DNA from: Clostridiales bacterium UBA6981
GTDB lineage: Bacteria > Bacillota > Clostridia > Oscillospirales > Oscillospiraceae
Assembly (NCBI GenBank): GCA_002450075.1
Contig: DJYJ01000026.1
Coordinates: forward strand, 14,146-29,657
Length of the DNA stretch: 15,512 bases
Direction: 5' to 3'
Shown here: in pieces, positions 13,495 through 15,512 of the stretch
Position numbering within the stretch: the first letter of the stretch is position 1
Layout: every line of letters begins with the position of its first letter
The notes under the pieces: model-generated
What the model was told of the DNA's origin: nothing
Seen by the model: the letters and a program-made list of their open reading frames with translations, nothing else
The model's database searches: none
Position numbers and translations under genes: made by a program

Positions 13495-14996
13495 GGCTCT
13501 CTCTCCTTTGAAAAAAAGGCTGTGCGACCGCGTTTCCTTTCGCTCTCATGCGCCGCAGGAAACAGGATGCGCCCCAGCGCGTGTCCGCCACCGCCGCCGG
13601 GCGGCGCGGTATAGCTTACGCCGAAGCTCTCAATCGAGGCGAGATGGGAGGCGAGCAGACAGCAGAGCAGCGCCACGCCGTAAAGCCCCGCCGCGATGGC
13701 GCCGAGCAGAAACACCGCGCGGCACAGCCGCACGGCTGAGCCCATGTCCTGGGAGGGCATCGTGTAGCAGGCGATGCCCGACACGGCCACGACGATGATC
13801 GCGATCGGGCTGACGAGCCGCGCCTCCACCGCCGCCTGCCCCACGATCAGCGCGCCGATGATCGAAACCGTGTCGCCCACCGGATTCGGCAGACGCAGTC
13901 CGGCCTCCTGCAGCAGCGCAAAGGCGATGAGCAGCCCCACGATCTCCGCCGAGGTCGAAAACGGCACGTCGCGCTTGGCCTCGATGATCGACAACAGCAG
14001 CTTCGTCGGCAGCATCTCCTGATGAAACGACGCCACGGCCGCGTACAGCGCCGGCAGGAACATCCCCAGCACAAGCGCCAGATAGCGCAGCGCCGTCAGC
14101 ACCGACGCGACGAGCGCGTTCATGGCGCCCTCTCCCGTGACCTTCATGAAATCGGCAAAGCTAACGGGCAGTACCAGCGCGATCGGGATCCCGTCGACCA
14201 GAATGCCGACGCGCCCGTTTGCGAGATAGGAGGCAAGGCGGTCAGGCTTTTCGGTGTGGAGCAGCTGCGGAAAGGGCGAGCGCGGCTTGTCGGAAAGCTG
14301 TTCCTCCAGCGTGCCGAGGGAGACGAGCGCCTCGACGTCGATCCGCCCCAGCCGCCTGGCCAGCTCCTGCACGACTGCGCCGTCTGCCGCCCCTTCGATG
14401 AAGAGCACGGCGACCCGCGTGCGGGACTGACGGCCGAGACTGCTCTCGGCGATCTTCAGCCGCGGCGTGGCGGCATGGCGTCGCACAAGCGCCGTGTTGG
14501 CGCGAAGCGTCTCGACAAAGCTGTCCTTGCTGCCTTTAAGGGATTTTTCCAGCGTCGGCTCGCCCACCGCACGCGCGGCCGAGCTGCGCACGTCAAAGCT
14601 CAGCGCCCGACCAAGCGAATCGAAGACGACCGCGCAGCGGCCGTGCGTGATGTCGTCGCAGAGTTCCTCAAGGCTGTCGCGCGCGCAGACCGAGGGGCAG
14701 AACACCCCGCCGTCCAAAAGCGCGGCAAAGCAGCCCTCCTCGTCCGCCGCGCCGCAGCGGCGCGGATCGGTCAGCGGACGCAGCACGCTCTCCGCGGCCT
14801 CCTCGGACGAGATCAGCCCGTCAAGCCAGAACACGCAGAGCGAAAGCTGCCCCTCGGAGCCGACGCGGAGCGTGCGTTCCTCAAAATCGGCGCAGCGTCG
14901 AAAGATGCGCCGAAGCGCGGCGGCGCAGAGGGGGGCGTCATATTCCGTCCGATTCCCGGGAAAGGGAGCGTCCTTTTTCATCAGATGATCATACAT
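13491..14996 (-). CDS. Spore germination receptor A subunit (GerAA/SpoVAF-type membrane protein)
   Basis: A 501-residue GerA-family subunit. It has a soluble N-terminal region (about 1-285), membrane helices at about 290-320, 350-365, 375-412 and 425-450, and a basic cytoplasmic tail. Family landmarks are EPTLEKSLKGSKDSFVETL-RANTALVRRH (146-174), LQEAGLRLP (362-370) and GDTVSIIGALIVGQAAVEAR followed by LVSP (374-397). The widely conserved GPRE of the first block is GSKD here, and Arg of the usual REAG is Gln (QEAG). The first 121 residues hold nine cysteines. The start is ATG at 14994-14996; the ATG at 14979-14981 (MKKDAPF) is an alternative. Neither has a Shine-Dalgarno sequence. SpoVAF is related, but the following C and B genes argue for a true receptor. 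Confidence 0.94.
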   Translation of the reverse strand: MYDHLMKKDAPFPGNRTEYDAPLCAAALRRIFRRCADFEERTLRVGSEGQLSLCVFWLDGLISSEEAAESVLRPLTDPRRCGAADEEGCFAALLDGGVFCPSVCARDSLEELCDDITHGRCAVVFDSLGRALSFDVRSSAARAVGEPTLEKSLKGSKDSFVETLRANTALVRRHAATPRLKIAESSLGRQSRTRVAVLFIEGAADGAVVQELARRLGRIDVEALVSLGTLEEQLSDKPRSPFPQLLHTEKPDRLASYLANGRVGILVDGIPIALVLPVSFADFMKVTGEGAMNALVASVLTALRYLALVLGMFLPALYAAVASFHQEMLPTKLLLSIIEAKRDVPFSTSAEIVGLLIAFALLQEAGLRLPNPVGDTVSIIGALIVGQAAVEARLVSPIAIIVVAVSGIACYTMPSQDMGSAVRLCRAVFLLGAIAAGLYGVALLCCLLASHLASIESFGVSYTAPPGGGGGHALGRILFPAAHESERKRGRTAFFSKEREP

Positions 14997-15002
14997 GTGG
15001 TG

Positions 15003-15032
15003 TAGTATTTCCCAATTTTACCGCAATATTTA
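15003..15032 (-). promoter_or_regulatory. Candidate sigma-G (forespore) promoter of the germination operon
   Basis: On the minus strand TAAATA (15027-15032) and AATACTA (15003-15009) are separated by 17 nt. This is five of six and six of seven matches to the Bacillus subtilis sigma-G pattern TGAATA-17/18-CATACTA. The predicted start lies at about 14995-14997, on top of the first ATG of the A-subunit gene. Germination receptor operons are known to be sigma-G dependent. The surrounding DNA is AT-rich, so a chance match is possible. Confidence 0.45.
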
Positions 15033-15071
15033 GAGGCTTGAAAAAATATGGAAAAAAAGTAAAAAAACCGC

Positions 15072-15100
15072 TTGACAAAAGGTTTTTTCGGTGTTATATT
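15072..15100 (+). promoter_or_regulatory. rRNA promoter P1
   Basis: TTGACA (15072-15077), 17-bp spacer, TATATT (15095-15100): a perfect -35 and a five-of-six -10. It is preceded by A-tracts (15052-15067) at the UP-element position. Transcription should begin at about 15107, just ahead of a small CGCCT/AGGCG hairpin (15108-15122). Confidence 0.9.
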
Positions 15101-15177
15101 AGCCGAGCGCCTGTGAGAGGCGGACATGAAAGCGGCCGACGGCCTGAAAAAAGTTTGAAAAAAGAAAAAGATTTTTC

Positions 15178-15206
15178 TTGACAAACGCTTTCCGCTGTGC
15201 TATATT
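15178..15206 (+). promoter_or_regulatory. rRNA promoter P2
   Basis: TTGACA (15178-15183), 17-bp spacer, TATATT (15201-15206) with an upstream TG giving an extended -10. An A/T-rich UP-like stretch (about 15153-15176) precedes it. It is a near copy of P1, 106 bp downstream, also with TTGACAAA and GTG-TATATTA in common. Start expected near 15213. Confidence 0.9.
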
Positions 15207-15240
15207 AAACAAGCTGCCCCCTTGAAAGAGGGAGCGGGGA

Positions 15241-15258
15241 TGTACCTTGAAAATTGAA
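15241..15258 (+). promoter_or_regulatory. boxA-like antitermination site in rRNA leader
   Basis: TGTACCTTGAAAATTGAA resembles the boxA-type motif (TGCTCTTTGAAAA) that binds NusB-S10 in rRNA leaders of Firmicutes. It lies about 30 nt after the P2 start, the usual place. Identification is from motif and position only. Confidence 0.55.
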
Positions 15259-15271
15259 CAATGTAAGAACA

Positions 15272-15390
15272 GCTTATGCAAAAAATAAGCACCAGAAAAG
15301 GATTCTTTAAGAGTCGCAAGACTCAAAGACAATTTCTTTTGAGAGCTGAGAAAGCTTCAATAAGATTTTAGAGCCGAAAGGTTTTAAGAT
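15272..15390 (+). other. Pre-16S leader with four consecutive hairpins
   Basis: Four local stems can be drawn. H1 is GCTTAT/ATAAGC (15272-15277 with 15285-15290). H2 is TCTTT-AA-GAGTC with GACTC-AAAGA (15304-15315 with 15320-15329), a GCAA tetraloop and a 2-nt bulge. H3 is TTGA-g-AGCT with AGCTTCAA (15339-15347 with 15353-15360). H4 is an 11-bp stem, 15365-15375 with 15380-15390, with a GAAA loop and three G-U pairs. H4 ends about 4 nt before the predicted mature 16S end. They probably shape co-transcriptional folding and RNase processing of the rRNA precursor. Confidence 0.65.
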
Positions 15391-15394
15391 ACCA

Positions 15395-15512
<118 letters not shown>

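Larger units (their letters stand above)
14997..15394. other. AT-rich divergent control region between germination operon and rRNA operon
   Basis: This stretch holds no gene. It contains the candidate forespore promoter (minus strand), three A-tracts at 15041-15046, 15052-15058 and 15061-15067, promoters P1 and P2, a boxA-like site and the structured pre-16S leader. The A-tracts recur at roughly one helical turn and occupy the UP-element position of P1. Two minus-strand open frames crossing it have no ribosome binding site and low-complexity Phe/Ser-rich sequence; they are not genes. Confidence 0.8.

Noticed and set aside
14022..15005. 327-codon plus-strand open frame opposite the germination A subunit
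   Set aside because: Arg/Ala/Gln/His-rich antisense shadow, no start signal.
14981..15332. Two overlapping small minus-strand frames in the rRNA promoter and leader region
   Set aside because: Phe/Ser/Lys-rich products of A/T tracts, no ribosome binding site, and they cross perfect rRNA promoters and leader hairpins.

Overview
This is an origin-proximal type of chromosomal segment from a GC-rich, endospore-forming member of the Clostridia. The evidence is a gyrB-gyrA pair, a complete tricistronic GerA-type spore germination receptor operon, strong Shine-Dalgarno sequences, and the 5' end of a Firmicutes-like 16S rRNA gene. Base composition is high in GC by eye, except in the AT-rich rRNA promoter and leader region. 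Placement near Oscillospiraceae-like gut Clostridia is a guess from GC content and gene style. Only about 118 nt of 16S are present, too few to fix a family.

Layout. (1) 1-6303, plus strand: 3' end of gyrB, gyrA, a two-helix membrane protein with a possible SHOCT-like tail, rnhA (RNase HI), a half-size ABC exporter starting at TTG, and a GNAT-like acetyltransferase. Gaps are short, or the genes overlap by 4 and 7 nt, so this reads as one transcription unit. It ends at a perfect 16-bp hairpin. A striking element made of CTAG units spaced every 7 bp lies between the membrane protein gene and rnhA. (2) 6303-9852: mfd, with its own extended -10 promoter placed so close that the mRNA should be leaderless or nearly so. 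(3) 9873-11197: a secreted or anchored parvulin-type prolyl isomerase with its own candidate promoter. It ends at a bidirectional terminator shared with the convergent germination operon. (4) 11246-14996, minus strand: gerA-type genes in transcription order A-C-B, each junction an ATGA overlap. A candidate sigma-G promoter lies directly upstream of the A gene. (5) 14997-15512: AT-rich region with two near-duplicate consensus rRNA promoters (P1, P2), a boxA-like sequence, a leader folding into four consecutive hairpins, and the start of 16S rRNA.

How the genes fit together: gyrase, RNase HI and Mfd all deal with the topological and R-loop/stalled-polymerase consequences of transcription and replication. 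They sit beside an rRNA operon, the most heavily transcribed kind of locus. The germination receptor (A: membrane subunit, C: lipoprotein, B: permease-like subunit) is a separate, forespore-type module inserted between the prolyl isomerase gene and the rRNA operon.

No mobile element, CRISPR array, tRNA, phage gene or defence system was recognised. The most unusual items are the CTAG lattice hairpin, the two apparently leaderless genes (mfd and the gerA-type A gene), and the strongly structured rRNA leader.
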